Part shown: piece after piece, positions 33,106 through 40,569 of the stretch | How the letters are laid out: each line of letters begins with the position of its first letter | Numbering within the stretch: the stretch's first letter is position 1 | Source: Mycobacterium lehmannii | GTDB lineage: Bacteria > Actinomycetota > Actinomycetes > Mycobacteriales > Mycobacteriaceae | Assembly (NCBI RefSeq): GCF_002245535.1 | Contig: NZ_NKCN01000026.1 | Location: 1-64,000, forward strand | DNA: 64,000 bases | Direction: 5' to 3' | Position numbers and translations under genes: made by a program | Notes under the pieces: model-generated | Seen by the model: the letters and a program-made list of their open reading frames with translations, nothing else | The model's database searches: none | Told to the model about the DNA's origin: nothing

Positions 33106-33190
33106 GTGAGTGATCGCTTCGTGTCTCGCACGGAAATGGGGGACGGTCGGATCCGGGCGGCACCCGGAGACGTCGTCAACTCACATGCAT
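33103..33190 (-). promoter_or_regulatory. Leader with a 4-residue reading frame and start-codon-sequestering stem
   Basis: On the minus strand an ATG at 33190 opens the frame MHVS-stop (33176-33190). Its bases at 33179-33187 are exactly complementary (9 of 9) to 33103-33111, which include the ATG of the ABC-F gene. Between them a small hairpin (33152-33157 with 33163-33168, 5-base loop) is present. No Shine-Dalgarno is visible next to the ABC-F start. This is the layout of translational attenuation, in which a stalled ribosome on the leader frees the start codon. Confidence 0.55.
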
Positions 33191-33207
33191 TCAGCGTAGG
33201 TGCGCCG

Positions 33208-34272
33208 TCAAGCCGTTAAGTACCGGCGCAACACGTCGGTCGCGGCGGTGATCTTCGCGACCTCGACGCGCTCGTCGACGCGGTGGGCGAGGTTCGGATC
33301 ACCGGGGCCGTAATTGACCGCGGGAACCCCGAGCGCGGCGAATCGCGACACGTCGGTCCATCCGTACTTGGCCCGGACCTGTCCGCCTGCGGCCTGTACC
33401 AGCGCGGCCGCGGCCGGCTTTGTCAACCCGGGCAGCGCACCGGCCGCCGAGTCGGTGAGTTCGATCTCGACGTCGAGGCCGTCGAACACGTCGCGCACGT
33501 GGTGCAGCGCCTCGTCGGTGCTGCGGTCGGGAGCGAACCGGAAGTTCACCGACACCGAGGCCGCATCGGGGATGACGTTGCCGGCGATACCGCCGTCGAT
33601 GCGCACCGCGGACAGGCCTTCGCGGTAGGTGCAGCCGTCGATCTCCACGTTGCGGGCCCGGTACGACGACAGCCGGTCGAGCACGGGGCCGAGTTTGTGA
33701 ATCGCGTTGTCGCCCAACCACGACCGGGCAGAGTGGGCGCGGGTACCGCTCGCGCTGATGACGACGCGCAGCGTGCCCTGGCAGCCGGCCTCGATATACC
33801 CGTCGGAGGGTTCACCGAGGATCGCGACGTCGGCCCGCAGCCAGTCGGGCAGCTCGGATTGGATGCGGTTCAGTCCGTTGGCCGACGCCTCGATCTCCTC
33901 GCAGTCGTACATGACCAGCGTGATGTCGTGCGTTGGCTCGGCAACGGTGGCGGCCAGGTGCAGGAATACTGCGTCGCCCGATTTCATGTCCGACGTGCCG
34001 CAGCCGTGCAGTTCCCCGTCGACGAGCCGGCTGGGCAGGTTGTCGGCGACGGGCACGGTGTCGAGGTGGCCGGCGAGCAGCACCCGCGACGGTAGCCCCA
34101 GGTTCGTGCGGGCCAGCACGGCGTCGGCGTTGCGGATCACCTCCATCGAGGTCTGTTCGCGGAGCGCGGTCTCGACTTCGTCGGCGATGCGCCGCTCGTG
34201 GCGCGACTCGCTGGGAATGTCCACCAGCGCGGCGGTCAGCGCGATCGGATCACCGTGCAAGTCCAGGCTCAC
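33208..34272 (-). CDS. dapE: Succinyl-diaminopimelate desuccinylase DapE
   Basis: This 354-residue protein starts at GTG 34272. It is an M20-family zinc enzyme. LLAGHLDTVPVADN holds the first zinc ligand and catalytic Asp, GCGTSDMKSGDAVFLHLA the bridging Asp, and YDCEEIEAS the general-base Glu. A central dimerisation domain contains GTLRVVISASGTRAHSAR. It hydrolyses N-succinyl-L,L-DAP to L,L-DAP and succinate in lysine and peptidoglycan synthesis. It is divergent from dapD with only 24 bases between starts, so both share one promoter region. Confidence 0.95.
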   Translation of the reverse strand: MSLDLHGDPIALTAALVDIPSESRHERRIADEVETALREQTSMEVIRNADAVLARTNLGLPSRVLLAGHLDTVPVADNLPSRLVDGELHGCGTSDMKSGDAVFLHLAATVAEPTHDITLVMYDCEEIEASANGLNRIQSELPDWLRADVAILGEPSDGYIEAGCQGTLRVVISASGTRAHSARSWLGDNAIHKLGPVLDRLSSYRARNVEIDGCTYREGLSAVRIDGGIAGNVIPDAASVSVNFRFAPDRSTDEALHHVRDVFDGLDVEIELTDSAAGALPGLTKPAAAALVQAAGGQVRAKYGWTDVSRFAALGVPAVNYGPGDPNLAHRVDERVEVAKITAATDVLRRYLTA

Positions 34273-34296
34273 ACGGCTGACGTTAGTCTTACCCGC

Positions 34297-35241
34297 GTGA
34301 CTTCTGCTGCAGGTATCGGGCTGGCGACGATCGCCGCCGACGGATCGGTCCTCGACACATGGTTCCCGGCACCCGAACTCGGAGCCGACGGCCCGTCGGG
34401 CACGGTGCGGCTGTCGGTGGCCGAGGTGCCCGAAGAGTTGGGCGCGCTGACCGGTCGCGATGAGGATCGCGACGTCGACATCGTGGCAGTGCGGACGGTC
34501 ATCTCGTCGCTGGAGGACAAGGCCGCCGACGCCTATGACGGCTATCTACGGTTGCACCTGCTCTCGCACCGGCTCGTCGCGCCGCACGGCCTGAACGCCG
34601 ACGGATTGTTCGGTGTGCTGACCAACGTCGTGTGGACAAATCACGGCCCGTGCGCGGTCGCCGGTTTCGAGACGGTGCGGGCGCGCCTGCGTGCGCGCGG
34701 GCCGGTGGCGGTCTACGGCGTCGACAAGTTCCCCCGAATGGTCGACTACGTGCTGCCGACCGGCGTGCGTATCGCCGACGCGGATCGAGTCCGACTCGGT
34801 GCGCACCTGGCCGAGGGCACGACCGTCATGCATGAGGGTTTCGTCAACTTCAACGCGGGCACGCTGGGCAGTTCGATGGTCGAGGGCCGCATCTCGGCCG
34901 GTGTCGTCATCGACGACGGGACGGATCTCGGCGGCGGCGCGTCGATCATGGGGACGCTGTCGGGCGGCGGCAAGGAAGTGATCTCGGTGGGCAAGCGGTG
35001 TCTGTTGGGCGCCAATGCCGGTATCGGGATCTCGCTGGGCGACGACTGCGTGGTCGAGGCCGGTCTGTACGTCACGGCGGGCACGAAGGTGCAGACCGCC
35101 GACGGTCAGACCGTCAAGGCGCGCGAACTGTCCGGCGCCGACAACCTGCTGTTCCGGCGTAATTCGCTCTCAGGCGCCGTCGAGGTGGTCAACCGCGACG
35201 GCACCGGTATCACGCTGAACGAAGCGCTCCACCAGAACTGA
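34297..35241 (+). CDS. dapD: Tetrahydrodipicolinate N-succinyltransferase DapD
   Basis: The protein has 314 residues from GTG 34297. A longer frame exists upstream, but AAGIGLATIAADGSVLDTWFP is the known N-terminus. The C-terminal half is a left-handed beta-helix with hexapeptide repeats (VRLGAHLAEGTTVMHEGFVN, SSMVEGRISAGVVIDDGTDLG split across turns). It transfers succinate from succinyl-CoA in the second dedicated DAP step. Its product is converted by DapC (encoded at 43.9 kb) and DapE (adjacent), so three of the four succinylase-pathway steps lie in this window. Confidence 0.95.
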   Translation: MTSAAGIGLATIAADGSVLDTWFPAPELGADGPSGTVRLSVAEVPEELGALTGRDEDRDVDIVAVRTVISSLEDKAADAYDGYLRLHLLSHRLVAPHGLNADGLFGVLTNVVWTNHGPCAVAGFETVRARLRARGPVAVYGVDKFPRMVDYVLPTGVRIADADRVRLGAHLAEGTTVMHEGFVNFNAGTLGSSMVEGRISAGVVIDDGTDLGGGASIMGTLSGGGKEVISVGKRCLLGANAGIGISLGDDCVVEAGLYVTAGTKVQTADGQTVKARELSGADNLLFRRNSLSGAVEVVNRDGTGITLNEALHQN

Positions 35242-35270
35242 GGTTGAGCACCGCCCTCTTTTCATGTTGT

Positions 35271-35331
35271 GCGAGCGTCCGTGTTCGTACCGCAACACGC
35301 CGGCGTGGACGGTCATTTCGCGGTCGCTCGC
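35271..35331 (-). repeat. Interspersed palindromic element, copy A
   Basis: This 61-base copy is framed by GCGAGCG and its complement CGCTCGC. Read on the minus strand it shows the family core GGCGTGT near its centre, then AACACGGACGCTCGC. It lies in the gap between dapD and the M15-type lipoprotein gene, so both converging transcripts would carry a hairpin. Confidence 0.75.
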
Positions 35332-35368
35332 GGCGTGACGAGCGCCCCCTAAACGTCGCGGTGAGCGC

Positions 35369-35926
35369 TCAGTCCGCCGCGGCGTTCGGCTTGAGCGGCG
35401 GACAGCGGCCGTCGACGACGGCCAACTCGAAGTGCCAGATCTCGTTGGCGTAGATCTGACACAGACCTAAGCGGCGGCCGTTGGCGATCAGCCACTTGTC
35501 CGCCTCGACAGGCCCGATGTCGACGGCTTCGCCGGTCACGTGCTTCGACTTCTCCGGTGAGGCGACGAATTCTCGTGCCGCTTGGACACTTCCGTACCGG
35601 ACGACGCCGTCGTCGAAGAGCCGCTCCTGAAACCCCTTCGATCGCCAGCCGGATGTGATGCGCATCTTTATGCCGTCGTCTTCGGCGCTACGCGCCGCTT
35701 TCTGCACCGCCTCGCGAAGCGCGGGGTCGAGCCACTTCACGATCGGGTGCTCGGCGTCGAACGGGCTGACCGTCCGGCCGTCGGGCAGCCACCCGCCGAC
35801 GGTGTCCTGCGCGGCAGGTCCGATGCGCAACGGCTCCTGGCCGACAACGGGTGCCGGGGACGACGGCGGCGGAGGTGTGCCACATGCGGCGATTGCGCAC
35901 ACTGAAGCCGCCGCGAGCGTGCGCAA
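35369..35926 (-). CDS. Lipoprotein with M15 (VanY-type) D,D-peptidase domain
   Basis: The protein has 185 residues if started at TTG 35926, which gives a compact lipoprotein signal (LRTLAAASVC, lipobox IAAC). A TTG at 35995 overlaps the upstream VOC gene stop (TTGA) but adds 23 odd residues encoded by an interspersed repeat. The M15B domain shows the zinc motifs SKHVTGEAVDIG and IWHFE, with TSGWRSKGFQERLF upstream. It would trim D-Ala-D-Ala from peptidoglycan outside the membrane. It is third in the fadD36-VOC-M15 operon. Confidence 0.8.
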   Translation of the reverse strand: MRTLAAASVCAIAACGTPPPPSSPAPVVGQEPLRIGPAAQDTVGGWLPDGRTVSPFDAEHPIVKWLDPALREAVQKAARSAEDDGIKMRITSGWRSKGFQERLFDDGVVRYGSVQAAREFVASPEKSKHVTGEAVDIGPVEADKWLIANGRRLGLCQIYANEIWHFELAVVDGRCPPLKPNAAAD

Positions 35927-35972
35927 GATGCTGAGATTTCGCGGCGTGTCGTATACAGACCCGCACGCTCGC
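35913..35972 (+). repeat. Interspersed palindromic element, copy D, over the M15 lipoprotein start
   Basis: This 60-base copy starts GCGAGCGTGCGCAAGATGCT and has the central CGCGGCGTGTCGT and terminal CGCACGCTCGC. It aligns without gaps to copy C at 46882-46941. It lies between the VOC stop and the lipoprotein signal peptide, and supplies the TTG and first codons of the gene transcribed on the opposite strand. Confidence 0.8.
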
Positions 35973-35991
35973 GCCAATAGGGACGGGGCGG

Positions 35992-36342
35992 TCAATCTTC
36001 GGCGGCCAGGATGCAGAATTCGTTGCCCTCCGGATCGGCCAGCACAACCCAGCTTTCATCGCCCTGCCCGATGTCAACCCGGCGCGCGCCGAGGTCGACC
36101 ACCCGCTCGACTTCGGCCTGCTGATCGTCGGGCCGGAAGTCGAAGTGGATGCGATTCTTGACGACCTTGTCGTCGGGCACCGCGAGAAAGAGCCAGTCGG
36201 GGCCGGCGCCGGGCGGTGCGTGCAGCACGACGTCACCGTCGTCGTCGACGTCGTGGGGCCAGCCCAGCACCTGCGACCACCACCGGCCCAACGCCGAGGC
36301 GTCGTGGGCGTCGATGCAGATCTCGTCGAACTTCAGCGTCAC
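35992..36342 (-). CDS. VOC-superfamily (glyoxalase/bleomycin-resistance fold) protein
   Basis: This 116-residue protein starts at GTG 36342, overlapping the fadD36 stop (GTGA). It has the two beta-alpha-beta-beta-beta units expected: LKFDEICIDAHDASALGRWW at the start, and IHFDFRPDDQQAEVERVVDLGARRVD (split by a turn) with WVVLADPEGNEFCIL at the end. The metal or substrate residues are not diagnostic. It resembles the glyoxalase-like subgroup common in actinobacteria. A second member lies at 38390, in opposite orientation. The function is unassigned. Confidence 0.85.
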   Translation of the reverse strand: MTLKFDEICIDAHDASALGRWWSQVLGWPHDVDDDGDVVLHAPPGAGPDWLFLAVPDDKVVKNRIHFDFRPDDQQAEVERVVDLGARRVDIGQGDESWVVLADPEGNEFCILAAED

Positions 36343-37739
36343 CGTGCCAGCTCCTTCTTGAGCACTTTGCCCATCGCGTTGCGCGGCAGCGAGTCCACCA
36401 GCCGCACCTCACGAGGTCGCTTGTGTATCGAGAGCTGTTGGGCCACATACTCGATCAGGTCGTCGGGCGTGGCGTCACCGACGACGAACGCGACGATGCG
36501 CTGGCCGAGGTCCTCGTCGGGCACACCGACGACCGCCACTTCCTGCACACCGGGATGTCCGAGCAGTGCAGCCTCGATCTCGCCGGCGCCCACGCGGAAA
36601 CCTCCGGTCTTGATCAGGTCGACGGATTCGCGTCCGACGATCCTGTGCATACCGTCGGCGTCGATCACCGCGACGTCGCCCGTGCGATACCAGCCGTCGG
36701 CGTCGAGCACCTCGGCGGTCGCATCGGGGCGGTTGAGGTAGCCGTCGAACAACGTCGCGCCCCGAACATGAAGCTGCCCAAGGGTTTCCCCGTCGTGTGG
36801 CGCCGCGCCACCGTACTCGTCGACCAGGCGGGTCTCGATACCGGTCAGCGGCAGGCCCACCCAGCCGGGTCTGCGCTCACCGTCGGCGCGGGTGCTGATC
36901 GTGATCAACGACTCCGTCGATCCGTAGCGTTCGACGGGCCGGTGCCCTGTCCTTTCGACCAACTTGTCGAACACCGGCACCGGCAGCGGGGCGCTGCCCG
37001 ATACCAGCAGCCGCGCCGACGCCAGAGCCGCTGCCGCGTCCGCGTCGTCGGCCACCCGCGACCATACCGTCGGCACCCCGAAGTACAACGTCCCACCTGC
37101 CGCCGCATAGTTCTGCGGACTCGGTTTTCCGGTGTGCACGAACCGGTTTCCGATTCGCAGCGATCCGAGCAGCCCGAGGATCAATCCGTGCACGTGATAC
37201 AGCGGCAAGCCGTGCACCAGGATGTCGTCGGGCGTCCACTGCCACGCTTCGGCGAGCGCGTCGATGTCGGCGGCGATCGCGCGGCGGCTGACGACGACAC
37301 CCTTGGGCGGGCCGGTCGTGCCGGAGGTGTACACGATCAGCGCGGGCGTCTCGGCGGGCGGTTCGGCGTAACGGTGCCACGAGCGGGCGTGCAGCCGCAC
37401 CGGCACGTGCTGCAGACCCTCGGTCTCCGCAGGCTTCTCCCCCAACCACGCCTGCGCGCCCGAGTCGCCCAGAATGTGTCTGCGCTCGGCGGCGCCGACG
37501 TCGGCGGGCACCGGGACGACGGGCACACCGGCGATCAGGCAGCCGGTCACCGCCAAAACGGTCTCCACGGTCGGGGTGGCCAGCACCGCGACCCGCTGCG
37601 CACCCGCGACGCGTTCGGCCACCGACGTCGCGGCCCCCACCAGATCACTGCGCGACAACTGCGCCCCGCCGATACGGACCGCGTCCCCGATGTCAGCGCC
37701 ACCCGCGACCGCGGCGGGGTTGAGCGAAGCCAGCAGCAT
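36339..37739 (-). CDS. fadD36: Fatty-acid-CoA ligase FadD36
   Basis: The protein has 466 residues from ATG 37739. The frame stays open far upstream, but MLLASLNPAAVAGGADIGDA matches the known N-terminus of Rv1193. The adenylation core is LIVYTSGTTGPPKGVVVS, with ERYGSTESL, YRTGDVAVID, and the C-terminal lysine region LPRNAMGKVLKK. It is short for the family and activates short or medium acyl chains, possibly malonate-type acids; the substrate is uncertain. The NUDIX gene diverges 42 bases away. Confidence 0.92.
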   Translation of the reverse strand: MLLASLNPAAVAGGADIGDAVRIGGAQLSRSDLVGAATSVAERVAGAQRVAVLATPTVETVLAVTGCLIAGVPVVPVPADVGAAERRHILGDSGAQAWLGEKPAETEGLQHVPVRLHARSWHRYAEPPAETPALIVYTSGTTGPPKGVVVSRRAIAADIDALAEAWQWTPDDILVHGLPLYHVHGLILGLLGSLRIGNRFVHTGKPSPQNYAAAGGTLYFGVPTVWSRVADDADAAAALASARLLVSGSAPLPVPVFDKLVERTGHRPVERYGSTESLITISTRADGERRPGWVGLPLTGIETRLVDEYGGAAPHDGETLGQLHVRGATLFDGYLNRPDATAEVLDADGWYRTGDVAVIDADGMHRIVGRESVDLIKTGGFRVGAGEIEAALLGHPGVQEVAVVGVPDEDLGQRIVAFVVGDATPDDLIEYVAQQLSIHKRPREVRLVDSLPRNAMGKVLKKELAR

Positions 37740-37781
37740 AAGCAGCGAGGTTACCCATATCGGCTCGGCGATACTGGGCGC

Positions 37782-38318
37782 GTGACTCACATTGAGCGGC
37801 TGGCATCGCGCGAGGTCTACCGGAACAACTGGATGGTGCTGCGCGAGGACGACATCCGCCGACCAGACGGCAGCGACGGCATCTACGCGGTCGTGGACAA
37901 GCCGACCTATGCGTTGGTGATCGCGCGCGATGGCGACCGGTTCCGGCTGGTCGAGCAGTTCCGCTATCCGCTGGGTCTGCGGCGCTGGGAGTTTCCGCAG
38001 GGCACCGCGCCGGACCAGAAGGACCTGGCGCCCGCCGACCTCGCGGCGCGCGAACTGCGTGAGGAGACGGGTCTGCGTGCGTCGGAGCTGGTGCGCCTGG
38101 GACTGCTCGACGTGGCGCCCGGAATGAGCAGCCAGCGCGGCTGGGTGTTCCTGGCCACCGGCATCACCGAGGGCGAGCACGACCGCGAGCACGAGGAACA
38201 GGACATGCACAGCGAATGGTTCACCCGTGCCGAGATCGAGCAGATGATGCGCGCCGGGGTGATCACCGACGCGCAGTCGATCGCGGCGTGGGCCCTGCTG
38301 GTGCTGTCGGGGCGCTGA
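37782..38318 (+). CDS. NUDIX hydrolase, ADP-ribose pyrophosphatase-like
   Basis: The protein has 178 residues from GTG 37782; the much longer open frame upstream is antisense to fadD36. The NUDIX box runs from FPQGTAPDQKDLAPADLAA to ARELREETGL and has the catalytic REx2EE pattern. Preceding LVEQFRYPLGLRRWEFPQG is the hallmark of ADP-ribose pyrophosphatases. It would hydrolyse a nucleoside diphosphate linked to another group, ADP-ribose being the best guess. It is followed by a VOC gene 71 bases downstream. Confidence 0.88.
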   Translation: MTHIERLASREVYRNNWMVLREDDIRRPDGSDGIYAVVDKPTYALVIARDGDRFRLVEQFRYPLGLRRWEFPQGTAPDQKDLAPADLAARELREETGLRASELVRLGLLDVAPGMSSQRGWVFLATGITEGEHDREHEEQDMHSEWFTRAEIEQMMRAGVITDAQSIAAWALLVLSGR

Positions 38319-38389
38319 CGGATGCGATGAGTTTGGTCGCGGTGCCGAGTCTTCACAGTGACGCAGAAACGCGACCACAGGAGACTGAC

Positions 38390-38764
38390 ATGGCGACTTC
38401 AGACACCATGCCGATCGGCATGTATTCGTTCGACTGCCGCGACGCCGCCGCGCTGGCGCGCTTCTGGTCCAGGGTGCTCAACCGGCCGGTCGACGAGCAC
38501 GCGACCGCGGAGTTCGCGACCGTCGGCCTCGACGACGGCGGGGTGACCTGGATGTTCCAGGGCCGCCCGGCCGCGGACCTGCCCGCGGGACAAAATCGGC
38601 TGATGATCGACTTCAACGGCGGACCCGCGTGGTCGGAGCACGCCGACCGGGTCGAATCGTTGGGCGCGGTGCGCGTCAGTGATCGCCAGGAGGACGGTCT
38701 GTATTGGGTCGTCTTCCGCGATCCCGAGGACAACACGTTCCGCATCTTCTCGCCTCGACCGTAA
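38390..38764 (+). CDS. VOC-superfamily glyoxalase-like protein
   Basis: The protein has 124 residues from ATG 38390, preceded by ACAGGAGACTGAC. SFDCRDAAALARFWSRVL at the start and YWVVFRDPEDNTFRIF at the end are typical of the glyoxalase-like (Glyoxalase_6) subgroup. This is the same subgroup as the gene at 35992 but clearly diverged from it. No catalytic role can be assigned. The spacing suggests it has its own translation signal while riding on the NUDIX transcript. Confidence 0.85.
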   Translation: MATSDTMPIGMYSFDCRDAAALARFWSRVLNRPVDEHATAEFATVGLDDGGVTWMFQGRPAADLPAGQNRLMIDFNGGPAWSEHADRVESLGAVRVSDRQEDGLYWVVFRDPEDNTFRIFSPRP

Positions 38765-38844
38765 CCGGCCCGTCGCCGACCGCTTCGAACCGCGAGCCGC
38801 CCTGCTTCGTATACCAAGTAAGAGCGATCGGAGGAGGTGACACG

Positions 38845-38982
38845 ATGACCGCGATCTACGGGATGATGGCGATGATGCCGCTGGTGTTCGGCGGCGCCGG
38901 ATACTTCCTCGTGTCCTCCGCCGGCTGCGGCGAGACCCCGCAACCACCGGCACATCGAGACCAATCCGTGACGGTGTCGTAG
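38845..38982 (+). CDS. Small Met-rich single-span membrane protein
   Basis: The protein has 45 residues. GGAGGAGGTGACACG before ATG 38845 is a near-perfect Shine-Dalgarno, which supports real translation. Residues 5-27 form one hydrophobic helix with five methionines (MTAIYGMMAMMPLVFGG). A short tail with one Cys, two His-capable sites and SVTVS follows. I do not recognise a family. It sits between the VOC gene and the exported protein, same strand. It could be a membrane regulator or micro-subunit, but nothing in the sequence decides. Confidence 0.55.
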   Translation: MTAIYGMMAMMPLVFGGAGYFLVSSAGCGETPQPPAHRDQSVTVS

Positions 38983-39040
38983 CCTTCGGCAAACCGTGTC
39001 GCGAAGGGTTGGCGGAAGTCGGCTCAGTAGTGTTCACGAT

Positions 39041-39577
39041 ATGTCCGCCCGTGCCCTGACCAGTGTGCTGTTGGGGCTGACATGTGCTGTGGCCACGAGT
39101 GTTTCGCTGCTGCCGACGGCCGCCGCAGCGAATCCGGTGTGGAACGGGCGCTACGAGATCGTCACCTACGCGTCGGACAAGATGGGCACCAGCATCGCCG
39201 CCGCTCAACCCGAACCCGATTTCAGCGCGCAGTACGTGCTGGCGACCGACTGCTCGGCGGGGCTGTGTGTCGCCACCGTCGTCTCGGGTCCCGCGCCGAG
39301 CAATCCCACCATCCCGCAACCGGTCCGCTACACCTGGGACGGGGCGCGCTGGCAGTACGCCTACAACTGGCAGTGGGAGTGCTTCCGCGGCGACGGGGTT
39401 CCCAGCGAGTACGCTCCGGCGCGGTCGCGCGTGTTCTACGCCCCCGACATCGACGGACAGCTGTTCGGTACCTGGCAGACCGAAATCCTGGGCGGAGCAT
39501 GCCGCGGGACGGTCGTGATGCCTGTCGCCGCCCGCCCCGTCAGCTCGCCCGGTATCCCCGTCGGCGTGGCACTCTAA
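39041..39577 (+). CDS. Exported protein of unknown function
   Basis: The protein has 178 residues from ATG 39041. It has a Sec signal peptide (RALTSVLLGLTCAVATSVSLL, cleavage after AAA/N). The mature part opens NPVWNGRYEIVTYASDK, a pattern seen in many small mycobacterial secreted proteins. It has four cysteines (TDCSAGLCVA, WECFRG, GGACRG), probably two disulfides, and many Trp/Tyr. No catalytic motif is visible. Its TAA stop overlaps the TAG stop of the convergent prodh gene (CTAA). Confidence 0.8.
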   Translation: MSARALTSVLLGLTCAVATSVSLLPTAAAANPVWNGRYEIVTYASDKMGTSIAAAQPEPDFSAQYVLATDCSAGLCVATVVSGPAPSNPTIPQPVRYTWDGARWQYAYNWQWECFRGDGVPSEYAPARSRVFYAPDIDGQLFGTWQTEILGGACRGTVVMPVAARPVSSPGIPVGVAL

Positions 39578-40569
39578 GCGCCGCGGCGTTCGGCCAGCGC
39601 CCGCAGGAAGAACATCAGGTTGGCGGGCCGCTCCGCGAGCCTGCGCACGAAGTACCCGTACCACTGGGCGCCGAACGGCACGTACACCCGCACATGGTTG
39701 CCCGCATCGGCCAGCCTGCGCTGCTCGGCATCGCGGATGCCGTATAGCATCTGGTACTCGAAATCGTCTCGGCCCCGGTTGTTCTCGGCGGCCAGCGCGG
39801 GTACCGTCGCGATGACGGTCGGGTCGTGCGAGGCAACCATCGGGTAAGCGTTTCCCGCCATCAGCACCCGAAGGCAGCGCAGGTAGGAGTCGGTGACGTC
39901 GTCGCGGTCACGGTAGGCCACCGACGACGGTTCGTCGTAGGCACCCTTGCACAACCGGATTCGCGCAGCGGCCGATGAGCGCTTGCGCGAAGAGAATGCA
40001 GGGGCGGCGAAATCCCGGCAGTCGGCATGGGTGCGCTTGAGATACGCCTGCAGAGCCGTTCCCAGCCAGCCGAACTCGGTGCGCAGATCGCGCACGATCG
40101 ACAGGGTCGAATCGGTGGTGGTGTGGTCCTCGGCGTCCACCGTCACCCACACCCCGATGCGCTGCGCCCGTTCGCAGATGGTGTGGGCGTTCTCCAGCGC
40201 GATCTTCTCACCGTCGCGTGCCAATGCCTGCCCCAACGCCGACAGCTTCAACGAGACCTCGAGTGGCCGCACTTCGGCCGGTCCCTCTTCACGCCGCGCG
40301 AGTCCGTCCAGCAGCGTGAGGTACGCGTGCACGTTCTCGGTCGCGGTGTCCGCGTCGGTCACGTCCTCGCCGAGGTGGTCGATCGACACGAGGCGACCCG
40401 AATCACGCAATTGGACAACGGCGTCGAGCGCATCGTCCATCGTCTCCCCCGGCACGAACCGGTGCACGACATCGCGTGTCACCGGAAGCCGCTCGGCGGT
40501 TCTTCGCAGGGAGTCCCGTCGGCCGGCGGCCATGATCGCCGGCCGCGCAACGCGTTGGAAGAATCCCAT
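39574..40569 (-). CDS. prodh: Proline dehydrogenase
   Basis: The protein has 331 residues from ATG 40569, near the size of monofunctional PutB-type enzymes. The TIM-barrel shows VSIDHLGEDV, EVSLKLSALGQAL, VWVTVDAEDHTTTDSTL, RIRLCKGAYDEP and a C-terminal YVPFGAQWYGYFVRRLAERP that binds FAD and substrate. It oxidises proline to pyrroline-5-carboxylate, passing electrons to the membrane quinone pool. It overlaps pruA by a single base (TGATG), so the two proline-degrading enzymes are made together. Confidence 0.94.
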   Translation of the reverse strand: MGFFQRVARPAIMAAGRRDSLRRTAERLPVTRDVVHRFVPGETMDDALDAVVQLRDSGRLVSIDHLGEDVTDADTATENVHAYLTLLDGLARREEGPAEVRPLEVSLKLSALGQALARDGEKIALENAHTICERAQRIGVWVTVDAEDHTTTDSTLSIVRDLRTEFGWLGTALQAYLKRTHADCRDFAAPAFSSRKRSSAAARIRLCKGAYDEPSSVAYRDRDDVTDSYLRCLRVLMAGNAYPMVASHDPTVIATVPALAAENNRGRDDFEYQMLYGIRDAEQRRLADAGNHVRVYVPFGAQWYGYFVRRLAERPANLMFFLRALAERRGA

